DNA of 64,000 bases from Cinnamomum chago. Lineage: Eukaryota > Streptophyta > Magnoliopsida > Laurales > Lauraceae. The stretch lies in assembly GCA_038049695.1 (NCBI GenBank), contig CP142453.1, forward strand, positions 3,936,501-4,000,500, given 5' to 3'. The translations under genes and the position numbers were made by a program. Positions 11,222 through 21,739 of the stretch are shown here, piece by piece. How positions within the stretch are numbered: position 1 is the stretch's first letter; every line of letters begins with the position of its first letter. The notes beneath the pieces are model-generated. The model was not told the origin of the DNA. It was given only the letters and a program-made list of their open reading frames with translations, and did no database searches.

Positions 11222-12550
11222 ATGCCAATGACTGAGCAGCTCATGTTTCATCTTCTTTCTACCCATGAAGAGGGTGAAAGAGACATCATTATGCAGAGAG
11301 GACACTCCGTGATTAGAATAGATGTCATGGAACAAATATTCAGTTGCTTGAACAATCTAGCCACTAGCATGCTATTTGGTCCGCATTGGAGATGGATTGC
11401 ACAATGTTTAAAAGGTACCCATGAAGAGGGCGAAGGAGACGTCATTATTCATGGAGAAGAAGAATCTGAGCTTGGGTTTTCAAATCTAGATGTCATGGAA
11501 CAGGTATTTACTCGGTTAAATGATGTAGTCACTCGCATCCGATTCAGTGCCGTCTGTCAATCCTGGAGAAGTGTTGCACAATGCTGCTCTAGCAGGCACT
11601 ACAAGAAACCCATATGGTGGATTCTCGATTACTTTGAGTTTTATGGTACCCGGGATTTTTTCAGTTTCGCAGATGGGGTGACTTACAAACTACCCGTGAC
11701 AAAATGTGCGTGGTGGATCTGTTGTGGATCTTACGAGGGTTGGTTGATAATGCAAGCCAGATGTTGGATTGGGAATAAGGTTATGCTCGTAGAACCATTG
11801 ACTAGAGTCCAACTTCGTCTTCCAATAATGGACTTACATAACTTGCGCGCAGGTGATCAATATACTATCATATCATGTGCTTTTTTGTCGTCCCCTCCTA
11901 GATCAAATGATGGAGCCGATAACAACAACTGTTTGGTGGTAGCTGTTGATTTTCGTAAGAATCTCCACCTGTGCAGAATAGGTGACAAGTCTTGGACTCG
12001 TCATGATATGGACTGTGGCCCACTCTCAAATTTCAGTTACTGGGAGATGCTACTACTTCACCAAGGACCAACAGCTCTTGTCCCTGGGGATAGACGCAAT
12101 GAGGTCCTGGTCATGGAGTTCGATCATCATCTTAACTTGAGAGCTAAAATTCACCACTTGTCACCTTGGATTCATGGTCATTATTATCGTATGAAAAATT
12201 ATTTTGTCGAATGGCGTGGGGAGATTCTCCTGGTGGTCCACGATTTCCATCTTGGTGATGGGATATTTCATGTGTACAAGATTGGTTCAAGTTGGAATTT
12301 GGTGAAGGTGAAAAGCTTGGGCGATGGAGTTATCTTCTTGACAAATACACAAACCAGATGCTTCTCTGCTAGTGACTTTCCTACGTTGAATTTGAAAGGC
12401 AATTGCATCTGTTATTTGCCATTATATTTTTACCCTGATAAAGGAGTATATTTCTTCTATTTAGAAGACGGAAGATCGGAGTGGTGCAACCAAAACAAGC
12501 GTTTGTTTCACACGAAGCACTTCTGGTATAAACCCAATTTGCATTACTAG
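11222..12550 (+). CDS. F-box protein with DUF295 (KIB1-4 beta-propeller) domain
   Basis: A single uninterrupted frame encodes 442 residues. A canonical F-box lies at residues 89-120 (LDVMEQVFTRLNDVVTRIRF, then VCQSWRSVAQ), the Skp1-binding part of an SCF ubiquitin ligase. The C-terminal two thirds (about 140-420) has the DUF295 pattern: GSYEGWLIM, VEPLTRVQLRLP, repeated W/H-rich strands and a late YFFYLEDG. F-box/DUF295 proteins form large, fast-evolving plant families that select targets for ubiquitination; the substrate here is unknown. The N-terminus is odd. Residues 14-62 are a degenerate copy of 66-121, giving a second F-box-like helix set (IDVMEQIFSCLNNLATSM). The start at 11222 is the first ATG after an in-frame TAG at 11195. 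The frame is intact, so the gene may be active. Confidence 0.85.
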   Translation: MPMTEQLMFHLLSTHEEGERDIIMQRGHSVIRIDVMEQIFSCLNNLATSMLFGPHWRWIAQCLKGTHEEGEGDVIIHGEEESELGFSNLDVMEQVFTRLNDVVTRIRFSAVCQSWRSVAQCCSSRHYKKPIWWILDYFEFYGTRDFFSFADGVTYKLPVTKCAWWICCGSYEGWLIMQARCWIGNKVMLVEPLTRVQLRLPIMDLHNLRAGDQYTIISCAFLSSPPRSNDGADNNNCLVVAVDFRKNLHLCRIGDKSWTRHDMDCGPLSNFSYWEMLLLHQGPTALVPGDRRNEVLVMEFDHHLNLRAKIHHLSPWIHGHYYRMKNYFVEWRGEILLVVHDFHLGDGIFHVYKIGSSWNLVKVKSLGDGVIFLTNTQTRCFSASDFPTLNLKGNCICYLPLYFYPDKGVYFFYLEDGRSEWCNQNKRLFHTKHFWYKPNLHY

Positions 12551-13341
12551 TATGTTACAACTATGTTTATCTTTGTTCTCTTGCTTTCTTCAATTTGGAA
12601 TACTAAATTTTTCTGTGTTATCTTGATTTGAGTTAGTGTATAAAAGGTTATTAGATTCATCAGCTTATTGTGTGAAAATGTCTTGAAAATAAATATTTTC
12701 ACCCTTTCATCATATTAATAAGAAAACTTGAATTTCTAACTGTTGATAGTCGATTGCTATTATAGATTTCATCAGTATTGTTTTTCTCAATGGTTTTTGT
12801 AGTTTCCATTGTACACCATTTCTCATATTCCTCTAAGTCATTTTCCATTGAAGGGGAGATTGTTTCATAGTCCTTTGTAGGATTGTCAGCTTAATTACTT
12901 TCTTTAATTTTAGCCACTTTTATGAATCCTTTATTATAATTCCAAGAATTTCAGGTCTTGTACACAAAATTCCTCTTTATGCATTAGCACAGATCCACTT
13001 TGAAACTCAAAGATACAACTGCAAAACGACGTTTTGCTATTTTGTTCAGCAGGGCAAGAATAATATATAACAACATGAAAAGGCTAAGATTGTGGAGAAA
13101 ATCGGAAATTGCAAACCATAGACAGAATGTCAGGATGACAAAAGTTAATTTGCTCATTGTGGTGAGGTGCATATAGACTACATGGATTCTATTAGTTAGC
13201 AACATAATCTGTACTTTGGAGGAGGATTTTCTCCTTTAGAATCCCACACATCGTGAGTGTAAGATTTTTGGTAGATGCCTTTGACTTTATTAGAAAATGA
13301 AATATTATGTTCTATAATATTTTATCTTCTTGCATCCAAAT
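12551..13341. other. 3' flank of the F-box gene; otherwise nothing recognised
   Basis: AT-rich DNA that probably includes the F-box 3'UTR. No further coding frame is supported. Confidence 0.5.
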
Positions 13342-13344
13342 AGG

Positions 13345-13549
13345 CACTACACCAAAAATCGAAAATTGGAACGGAAAAGCGTTCCTAATCCTCCCGTTCC
13401 TAATTCGTTAAACCGTTCCAATTTCCGTTCCAATTTGGTACCAACCGTTCCTAATCCAAATTGGAACGGAAACTGGAACGGTTTAACGGATTAGGAACGG
13501 GAGGATTAGGAACGCTTTTCCGTTCCAATTTCCGATTTTTTGTGTAGTG
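13345..13549. mobile_element. CACTA-type MITE, 205 bp, near-perfect hairpin
   Basis: The ends are CACTACACCAAAAATCG and the inverted CGATTTTTTGTGTAGTG, with a 3-bp duplication AGG (13342-13344 and 13550-13552), as expected for the CACTA superfamily. Almost the whole element is an inverted repeat built from GGAACGG/CCGTTCC words (for example GCGTTCCTAATCC against GGATTAGGAACGC), so a transcript would fold into one long hairpin. Confidence 0.93.
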
Positions 13550-13609
13550 AGGCCTTAAAGATCTTGATATTTCCTTTGGAGATTTAAGAAACTGTCTTTA
13601 AACATTATA

Positions 13610-14122
13610 CTAGCAAAACATGCCCGTGTTTAGCACGGGCAATGTAATTTATAATATTAAAAAGAGTATAATTTTTAAATAATATTTAGTTTAGATTATA
13701 TTGAGATGGTAAAAATTACAATAAAAATTAAATTATATAAGAAGGCACTATGTAGCAGCCTACTTCAGTTCTGACAATCATGGTGTGGGGCCAGATTAGG
13801 TAGATCTCACTATAGATGAAGGGATGGCTTCGAATTTGAAGAAATCAATCCATAGCCGAAACTTGTAAAAAAGAAATCTCCCAATAATTCTTGCATCATC
13901 CAAACTCTTTAATCTCCTTGCCATAATTGATATTTTAAAAATTTTAATTCACCTAAAGAAGGTTAACAAAAGTGGACTTTCGATGTAAATCTTAATTGGA
14001 GTTCCAACTTTGCAATTTAAAACTGAAATAGAAATCCAATTTCTCAATCAATTGAGAAATTAGACTTCAATTTCGAAATCGATGCTTACGTCTATAATAT
14101 ATAATAATAGGCTTGTGATGAG
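13610..14122 (-). mobile_element. Helitron-like element A (minus strand)
   Basis: On the minus strand the 3' end is a hairpin (arms 13622-13628 and 13634-13640, GCCCGTG/CACGGGC) followed by CTAG next to a T (13613-13609 read leftward), matching the Helitron rule of hairpin, CTRR, host T. The 5' end is placed near 14122 by comparison with copies B and C, where TATAATATATAATA.. sequence lies close to the start. There is no coding capacity. The exact 5' base is uncertain. Confidence 0.6.
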
Positions 14123-15743
14123 GGGTACATTCCAATTATTATATATTATAGAGGTTGGATTCGATTTTCAAATTGGAGTCCGATTTCGAAATCGATTGCA
14201 GAATTGGAGTCCGATTTGAGCTCAATTTCGATTTCAATTGCGAAATTGAAACTCTAATTTCGATTTCCTTTTTTATTAGAGAGAAATTTCAAGATTTACA
14301 TCGAGAGCCTACTTTTGTTAACTTTCTTTAGGTGAATTTAAAATTTTAATATATCTAATTTGGATAGGAGATTAAAGAATCAAGATGATACAAGAGTTCC
14401 ACCTTGCTCAATCACTCTACCCAGCCAAGTTAAAATGAGTATTCTTTAGTTGAATTAAAGTTCTTAATATATCTATTATGACTAGAAAATTTTAAAAGTT
14501 CGTGATTTTAAAAGTACATCCTAGATAGTGATTTATACATATGGGCTCCATGTATAATAATTTTTTTAAGTGAACCTCATATTCTAATTTCTAAAGCGGG
14601 GCCACATGTTTTAATTTCTAAACATGGCCCTCCACCCAAATTCCTAAACATGGGTCCATGTTGGAAGTTTTAAAGTTGGCCCCATCATGTACAACAATTT
14701 CTATATCCTTTTTCTTTATATTAGATCTTGGAGAACTGATTTTTCTTTTTTCTTTTTCTCTCACGGTTTTCTATTTTTTCTCTTTTTGTGATGATATTTT
14801 ATTTATTAAATAAATAGCAAAAAATAAAAAAAAATGAGATTACTTTAAGCTATGATGTAATTTCATAAAAAAATTAATCCTACCTTTTTCCTATGCCACC
14901 AATTTCCGGTAAAGATTTTATGACTGCAATATAAAAATAATTTTATTATTAATTTTATAAGTTATTTAAAAATTATACTCATCATATTTATGGAAGATGT
15001 TCCAAAGTATAAGATTAAAAATCTCAAAATAATATCAGCATAAATAAAAAGAATAGATGTGAAAATAAAAAAAATGTAATCAAGTAGTTTTTCATATAGA
15101 AAATAATCATTTCAACATTCTCTATTATTTTTCGGAAATATGTCCTATCAATAAATCGGATTCAAACCACATTTGTGTCCTTATTCAACTTTTAGTCTAT
15201 CTATTTAGGAAATAATGAAGTTCAAATCCCTTTTGTTTAAAGGCAATTGATAAACTTTAACTTGGTTCTAGGTTATATGATTGTAGGTTATTTTCAATTA
15301 TATAAGTTTATATGATATTCTATTTTGTTAACATATGCATAATATAATTCATACATTAAAAGTAAAAAGTAGAAGTAAAACCTTTGAAATAAAAATTGCT
15401 GATGAATTTATATAGTCTTTGACATGGACTCAAGCACCCCTAGAGTTGGCTTAACTTGATTTGGGTAATACAATATTCTAACTTTTAAAAAAAATGAAAT
15501 AAAATTAGGTAAGGGGGAGAGACTAATACATGAAAAATGAGTAGGAGTGTTTGAATTAAACGGAAGAACATACCCTATTTATTAGCTAAAAGTGTCATAG
15601 ATGTTTGACAAGTGTTATCTATTCAATTGATATTAAAAAAGTTGTGACTCCAAATGTCACTAATTTAAACTTTCACACAAAAAAGACGATTACAAGTACC
15701 ATGAAAAAAATGATAGTATGATGATAGTACAAAAAAGATGTTT

Positions 15744-15866
15744 GCACCCGGAGTTCGAAAATGCACTAGGGCCACAAGGGATTTACCCGGCTCTCCCTTG
15801 ACTCGTAAGGATTATTTCGGCCCAAAGGGCTAGGACACCATCCGTTATAAAAAAAAAAAAAAAAAA
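15744..15866 (+). mobile_element. 5'-truncated SINE with poly(A) tail
   Basis: The segment from about GCACTAGGGCCACAAGGG to CCGTTATA followed by an A run matches the 3' half of the SINE at 56266-56490. The sequence AAGTACCATGAAAAAA occurs on both sides, which could be the target duplication, though the surroundings are themselves locally duplicated. Confidence 0.65.
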
Positions 15867-16344
15867 GTACCATGAAAAAACGATAGTCTAAAGATAGGAG
15901 TTAATGATTGGCAAGTGTCATTTATCAAATTTCTATAAAGGAAACTTGATTACAAATATCACCAATCTAAATCATCACTCCAAAAAGATGATAGACAAAG
16001 AAAAAAAAGTGATAATTTAAAGATAGGGAGACGGAATTGAATGTGTTAAATAGTGCATAATAGTATGTGTGCTCAACCAAAAGTTTGCTCATTCATTAAT
16101 TATGATAAAGATGTCAATCCAAATGTTTTTTAAAGTTATAAAAGTTAACTCAACATTTAATTAATAGGTCACATTCAAGTTAAATTGTTGGAAGGTCCAG
16201 GTAAAGTTGGGTCAGGAGGTCATAAGTCCTAGATTAACTTTAATCTAATCCATTGATTAATTGGGTTAGAGAAATGTTAGTTTAAACATATGAAAAAATG
16301 AACTCTAACTTTGAATTATCAAACGGATTCAACTTTCCAATTCA

Positions 16345-16471
16345 CTGGTAGCTCAGTGGTGAGGCACATCCCTTCCATAAAAACAACTAAGGATCAATTC
16401 CTTACTGTAGTGCTGTTTGTGAGGGACTTGATTGAGTGAGTGCAAGGCATATGATTATTTATATTAAATGT

Positions 16472-16503
<32 letters not shown>
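16345..16503 (+). mobile_element. tRNA-derived SINE-like element ending in a G run
   Basis: TAGCTCAGTGGTGAGGC fits the pol III A box and GGATCAATTCC fits a B box about 35 bp downstream, the arrangement of a tRNA-derived SINE head. The body runs to ATTAAATGT and then an uninterrupted run of 32 G. A functional tRNA is ruled out because no cloverleaf closes around the boxes. Confidence 0.5.
16472..16503 (+). repeat. Homopolymer (G)32
   Basis: Thirty-two consecutive G. Such a run is rare in AT-rich plant DNA and can form a G-quadruplex. It may also be a length artefact of assembly. Confidence 0.95.
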
Positions 16504-16504
<1 letters not shown>

Positions 16505-17659
16505 CAAGTTAGGTTGGTAAGTTGGGTCAAAATTTCTACTCCTATCAATTTCTTCTAAAACTTTCTCCAATTAAAGGATTATAGCTATTTTACCAACTAC
16601 CTCATGACAAAGCTCTTATTAATTATCATAAATTAAAAATTTTTAAAAAACTATCTTACTTTTGTTTCATTAGAAGGTAACTTGCACTTGATCCAGGCCT
16701 AATAGGTTTCCATCAAACTAATTTTGTTTTATATTTTTAAGTTTGTAATGACCTTGGTAGTTCTTTATTAGGTTTGGAGATTCATCATGGGCTAATCCAT
16801 TGCATATGATTCAACTGAGTTTAAAACTTGACATTTTTTTAATGTATTTATTACAATTGGATTGACCACTATGTTTTTTACCTTCAAATGAATAAATTTT
16901 TTATAATTTATTTACAAATGTGAATGTTGTGACCATTTTATTCTCAACCATTATTATATTATATATTAAAGTTGTTACCGAACCAATTTCAGCTCTAATC
17001 CTTCCAATTTCAAACTTAACCTTTAAATTTCAAATATCTTTAATCCTAGATTTTTTTAGTTGTTAAATCATTTAGGGTGATTGTAGTCATTTTTTATTTT
17101 TAAATATTATTAAGATAATTGCCTCATTTAATTTATTATCTCGCTGATCAAAATATACCTACAAGAGAGATTCTTCTTTCTCGATAAGAGAGAACGTCAT
17201 GTCATGTCCATTTCACTCGTCAATTCAAAATTATGATATTATACTCTCTACATTTATATAACTTTTCCTTCACCCAAATAATCTCACTTTATATTTTATT
17301 TTTTCTCAATTTGTAAATGGAGATTTTTTTTAGGCTTATACTTAATAAATCTCATTATATCACCCCAATTAAAATTAGACCCGTAAGATTGATCATGCTT
17401 AAAATACTTGATCATAAATAAAAGAAAAACCAAATTACTTTATGTGTAGTTAAAATTTATATTAATTTCTTACTTCTCATAAACTTTTATATTTTTTTAT
17501 TACCTTTTATTTTTTAATGTTTAAACATTGACACTAATAAAATTTAAATAATGTTTAATTCATAAAACTAATTACATCTTTAAGGTTTTGACCTTAATCA
17601 AGGCTACTATGACAAATGTCCGTGCTTTAAGCACGGGTGGTCAAGCTAGTTTGATTTAT

Positions 17660-19394
17660 GTCTCGTATACATAACTGATAATGTTCTCTATCTTACAGTA
17701 GGTCGGGGCTGACTTTATATTGGAGTAAATTTAGGCCATACCTGATACCCTATAAAAGATGATGTTCATTTATAATGGTTCAAATCTTCAATGGGTGGGT
17801 CCCACTTTGAACTATCACTTCTTTCATTTGTAGGTACTATGATCCAGACTAAGTGCATGTTTAGGAGGTCTAATTTTTCCCTCTACTTCTCTAAAATGGA
17901 TAGAGGTTTGAAAAAATAGAGTGTTTGGCACCACCTTTCAGCCTCTGCATATTTTAGAGAAGTAGAGGCAATGGCTCTACTTTCCACAACCCCTTTGATG
18001 AGGTAGTTGTTGAGAAATAGAGGGAAAAAAGAAAAGGGAGAGCTACAATGTTTATGCATAATCACGCCCAGTCTGGTTTTTTTAATTTTTTTTTCCAAAT
18101 TTGAGAGGCCCAATCAAGAACCAAACCATTGAAAATGTTCACAAGGTCAAACACGGCCATGTAACCAAATCTCAGCTGTTGAATCATCACCAATCTCGAG
18201 ATATGTGCCACAAATCGTTAGCCATTGGATATAATTTGTTATGATCTGTGGGCCCCATACGCAAGATCAAAACTGTTGGTTATGTTTAAGAGGCTGAAAA
18301 TGGCCGTGTGGTCAATTTTGATTACGTAATACCTTGTGAACATGGAGATATGTGCAAAAAAAAAAAAAAACCATTAATGTAGCATTTGTCCTTGTGCAGT
18401 AAATTGTTTCAATTTTTTTATTATAATTTAGAGGCATGTAAAATCTAAACCGTTAGGAATATTCACAATATCAAACATGAACATGATCATCGTGCAAAAA
18501 AATGTGAGCTATTTAGGTATAATTTTGTGGATTATGTGGGCCCTAAGCACAAGATCCAAACGTGAGATCTCTTTGGAAGGCTGAGCATGTTTGGAAAATC
18601 TCTCAACCAATGATATAAAAATGTCTATGAATAGACTCTTGCATTACTAAACACCTCCTTTTATTTTAGCCTCTTTTTTGTATGAATATATATTGAATGG
18701 TCTTTAAAAAGTAGACTAGTAGTCCCAAACATGACCAGAGACAGAATGCATGGCAAGGCACAACAAATGTGGTCCATGTGCATTAGGCACACCAAATCAG
18801 CTGCTTGTCATTTTTGTGTGTATGGTATGGCTCATAATAAATTAAAAGAAACTCCCACAAAAGCCTTTGCCTTACTTGGCAGGTATGCTAAATCTTGCTC
18901 CAAAATCAGAAAAAAAAAAAAAAAAAAAAAAAAGATAAATTAAGATAGTCCTTACTATAAACTTGCCCCAGCGAATCAGACATAAAGTTCAAAGTTGTGA
19001 ACTTGGTTCAGAGTCACACAGGTACATGCTTGCAAATAGGAGGGTTGGTAGGTTTCATCTTTGATTAGATATAACCCTACTTGGGCAAATCTTTGATCAT
19101 AATTAAATTACCTATTGAAAAGAGCTTTTTTTTTTAACCTGCAGTTCCTGCCAAGGGCTGGTGCACAAAATCAGATCAGTACCCCCGAATTAAAAGGCAG
19201 AGATGATTTTTTCTATTCTTACTTGGTAAGTAATGCTAGTGCCCCAGATAAATAATCACTACAACAAAGAAGCTAACATTTTTAAAAGAAACTAACACTT
19301 TCTTTTTACATTCTTCATTGGATACATTTTGAAGATACTAAGAATTTACAAGTATGACTTCCTTAAAGAGATAAGAGATTTCATTTTGATGGTC
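17660..19394. other. Intergenic, no gene seen
   Basis: Contains loosely repeated segments around 18180-18560 (phrases such as GTGGGCCC..AAGATC recur) and an A run at about 18909-18934. No coding frame is supported. Confidence 0.45.
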
Positions 19395-20771
19395 TCATGG
19401 CATGAGAGTCATTACTTCCTTCAAAACAAGAGCTGCATCATCATATCGATCCTGTGTGAGAGAGATGCTACGAATCTGCACTGCATAATCCAGCTGCAAA
19501 ACATAACAAAAATAGAATTAGACAACTAACCACAGGTCCACAGCTTTAAAACTGGACTCCCCAAGTAACTCATAACTTGGGCAAGTATGGCTGAGTTCTT
19601 GACCGAGTCGCTTGACTCTGCCTTATGAGTCAAAATTGAGTAGATTGAACTAGGATTTGAAGCCCCCCACAAACCACAATGCATACCTCTTCAATGGACT
19701 GGAACAATTTGTTGGCAAGGTCTATGAGAGGCTGCTTCTCTTCTTTGGGAGCATTGGAGATGACTTGGTTGAAATCACAGTACAAAAAGGTGGATCTGAG
19801 TCGAATATCCCTTCCCATCAGATCCCAACGATCCTCATCATCCATCAGATCCACAATTGAAAGGAAATCGAATACACATTTCTTGATCCGACAAACACTT
19901 CCCCATGACCCAATATCAATCATCCTCTCAAATTCCACCAACCAAAAACCTGCAAAAAGAGAATGGAAACCACAAACAAGAAAGCCTGAATTTCAGGTAT
20001 AACCAACAGTTTTTGTACAGAATAGGCATTATTTTAATATGGGTAGTTTGAATCATCTTTTATTCTAATACTTTCTGTTGTGGGGTGATTGAAGATCTAC
20101 AAAAGGTCAGGAAAAACGTGCTATCTATGCCACAAAAAACGAAGGAAAAAAAAAAGTATTAGTAGGACTACCACAAAGGTTAATATTTGGCAAATATCTT
20201 CCTAAATGATTCAACCCAACCCCATGATCAAAATCTACCATTCAGAAAGAAATAAAGGAATAAAAACTTGGGAAGATTGAGATCAAGAAAGGATGAAAAT
20301 ATAGAGACTTGTTTTTAAAGCGACAGAACAAAAAAATAAATAAAAATAGCAAACCATGCATGTTCCATATTCCAACACCACCAAAACAACTCACACATCA
20401 AGAAAGAGAGGGAACAAGAAAACAAGAACCCACCTCGAATTCAACAAAAACAACTAAATTTATGTTAATCTAAGGGAACCCAACAACATGCTATAATTTT
20501 ATAAATAACCATGTCCAGGAAGACCCTTCACAAACACTTGAAAAATCCAAAGAAAGTGACGAGAAATGGAAAATGAAAAAGACAAGAACAGGGTCCTCAC
20601 TTCTTCTTCTCTTGGGCTAGACGATTCCACCCTGCATGCACCTGAAAAACCTGATGGACGATGGCTATAATTAAACAGGTGAAGGGAGAGAGATGGAAAC
20701 AGCAATTTTGATCTTGTGGCTACTAAGAGCTGAGCTGTTGTAGGCCGAATTTGAAGGGGAAGTGAGTACAC
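19395..20771 (-). CDS. PsbQ-like protein (PQL3-like), chloroplast thylakoid lumen
   Basis: Two exons are firm. The middle exon (19949-19687) follows acceptor TTTTTGCAG and encodes FWLVEFERMIDIGSWGSVC, then WDLMGRDIRLRSTFLYCDFN and IDLANKLFQSIEE, ending at donor GTATGC. The last exon (19493-19395) starts after TTTGCAG with LDYAVQIRSISLTQDRYDDA and ends EVMTLMP and TGA. This four-helix pattern (GRDLRLKSTFLYCD, LANKLF, YNDAA, LQEVM) is that of PsbQ-like proteins tied to the chloroplast NDH complex. The first exon is tentative: ATG at 20771 to donor at 20642, a 43-residue Ser/Leu/Arg-rich, transit-peptide-like stretch that joins in phase to give GFW. The twin-arginine signal known in relatives is not visible, so the N-terminus may be wrong or incomplete. 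Predicted length is about 163 residues against about 190 in the family. Confidence 0.75.
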
Positions 20772-21077
20772 TTGGCTCGAGTTCGAGCCCGAGTGAGAGG
20801 TGATGCACGTTGGGACCTGGATGTGAAAAGGACTGGTGCTCGTTATTTGACAAGAGTTGGGTGAGCCATGCCCCTTGAAAAGGTTGAAACGTTTTGGAAG
20901 GGTCGAGAGTAGAGACAGGCATAGGCTAAGGCAAATTTAGGTAGACAGTTGTTATCTCATATCCTTATTCCTTTGGTTACTTCTTTATAACAAGAAGATG
21001 ATTTTTTGATATGGTCTTTTTTAAATTTTAGGGAGTGTTCGTAGCCAGGTTGAGTTGAGTTCAGAGGCATATCCAAG

Positions 21078-21730
21078 TAGGGGTGTTCATGTGCTGGGTT
21101 GGGTGAGGCTAAGGAATATTTAGGCCCGCGTCTTGGCCCCCCTTAAAGCATGTAAGCCCGAGCCCAGCCCGAGATTAAAATATAATATGAAAAAAGAGTG
21201 AAATTACACGATCTTATATGTAGCCCAGTTGGTTTGGTCTCGAGGAATCCCATAACTATAACCTTTTCTATTATTATTTTTCAATCGGGCTGGGCTTTGG
21301 GCTCTACAATTGAGTCCAAGCCCGACCATCTATTAAAAAGGCCTAACAAAGATGTCCAAGCCCGGTCCATGAACAGACCTATATCTAAGCCCGGCCAAAC
21401 TTTTTAGAAACATAAGACTATATCTGGCCTCTAATTCCTCCATGAGTTGCAAATGTTAGGCTCGAGCCCGCTCATTTAGTTAATTGAGATGGGCCGAATC
21501 AGGCAAAATCGAGTTTCACACTAGCGTGCTAACACTTGGGCCCGCCCCTGGTTTTTTGGTCCACCAAATTACATGCACTCCTTACCTAGGATGGACGGGA
21601 CTTTAGGCTGTCTATCACTTAATCCAAATGTGACCCAAATATAAAACGGGCCTAGTTTATGAATCCAAGCTTGATCCAAAGTGGTCTGTCACTGGATCGA
21701 CATTGGTTTGGCCCGGCCCATGAACACCTA
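21078..21730. mobile_element. hAT-type non-autonomous element (TIRs only)
   Basis: TAGGGGTGTTCATGTGCTGG at the left and the inverted CCGGCCCATGAACACCTA at the right form imperfect terminal repeats of the hAT TAGRG.. type, with GC-rich CCGAGCCCAGCCC-like subterminal sequence as in the larger hAT of this window. I could not see an 8-bp duplication, so the borders are tentative. Confidence 0.5.
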
Positions 21731-21739
21731 TTGAGTGTG

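Larger units (their letters stand above)
14123..17649 (+). mobile_element. Helitron-like element B (plus strand), head to head with A
   Basis: The 3' end has a hairpin (CCGTGC 17620-17625, GCACGG 17631-17636) and then CTAG at 17646-17649 followed by T. The left 400-500 bp (about 14123-14700) is an inverted, diverged copy of element A and of sequence at 60200-61110, so A, B and C are one family. The interior is AT-rich, has no coding, and holds two SINEs and a poly-G run. The interior may also contain other unrelated insertions. Confidence 0.5.

Noticed and set aside
16345-16420. A genuine tRNA gene around TAGCTCAGTGGTGAGGC
   Set aside because: The A and B boxes are present but no acceptor or anticodon stems pair, so it is a SINE head, not a tRNA.
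17853-18733. Possible hAT MITE with CATGTTTRGG-like inverted ends
   Set aside because: Only about nine bases match between the ends and no 8-bp duplication could be found.
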